Source: Gemmatimonadales bacterium UBA4718 (lineage in GTDB: Bacteria > Gemmatimonadota > Gemmatimonadetes > Gemmatimonadales > Gemmatimonadaceae). From it: a stretch of DNA of 6,688 nt. This document shows positions 6,688 to 6,688 of the stretch, one piece after another. The notes below the pieces were generated by a model. The model was given only the letters and a program-made list of their open reading frames with translations, did no database searches and had not been told where the DNA came from. Location: assembly GCA_002404375.1 (NCBI GenBank), contig DHJO01000081.1:13295-19982 (forward strand). Direction: 5' to 3'. Position 1 is the first letter of the stretch. Each line of letters opens with the position of its first letter. Position numbers and translations under genes: made by a program.

Positions 6688-6688
6688 A
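6684..6688 (+). CDS. Probable start of a downstream gene (partial)
   Basis: The last bases read ATGAA, an ATGA overlap with the Roadblock stop, with AGGGG at 6674-6678 five bases upstream as a possible ribosome binding site. This repeats the stop-start coupling seen at most other junctions in the operon, so another gene very likely begins here. Only one full codon is visible, so the product cannot be named. A Ras-like GTPase or another Roadblock protein would be natural candidates. Confidence 0.5.

Overview
The window is a GC-rich bacterial segment that is almost entirely coding. It holds one tightly packed, plus-strand operon of seven complete genes: cheW, cheY, cheA, cheC, a long TPR-repeat protein, a DUF4388-type protein and a small Roadblock/LC7 protein. 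The first 34 bases probably belong to the end of an upstream gene. The last five bases carry an ATGA overlap that probably starts another gene. No gap between genes exceeds 4 bp, and there is no room for an internal promoter or terminator between genes. I see no RNA genes, mobile elements, CRISPR arrays or long repeats.

Positions 35-3131 are a chemosensory signalling core of the Bacillus/Thermotoga style: coupling protein (CheW), receiver (CheY), histidine kinase (CheA) and CheY-P phosphatase (CheC). All key catalytic residues can be read: the P1 phospho-histidine of CheA, the phospho-accepting Asp of CheY and both phosphatase signatures of CheC. The CheA is short (531 aa) because the stretch between P1 and the dimerisation domain is too small for a P2 (CheY-docking) domain. 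No receptor (MCP), CheR, CheB or CheD lies in the window.

Positions 3136-6687 hold three accessory proteins: an 813-aa cytoplasmic TPR protein built as two TPR blocks around an acidic linker; a 247-aa DUF4388 protein whose middle contains a tandem motif resembling the c-di-GMP-binding MshEN motif; and a 124-aa Roadblock/LC7 protein of the kind that regulates small Ras-like (MglA-type) GTPases. Their unbroken translational coupling to the che genes suggests that one output of this pathway is a scaffold or GTPase-polarity type of process (surface motility, pili or cell polarity) rather than only a flagellar motor. That is inference.

Taxon: the mix of CheC, DUF4388 and Roadblock genes with high GC fits Gemmatimonadota best in my judgement, with Acidobacteriota or Myxococcota-like lineages as alternatives. 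This rests on gene content only.
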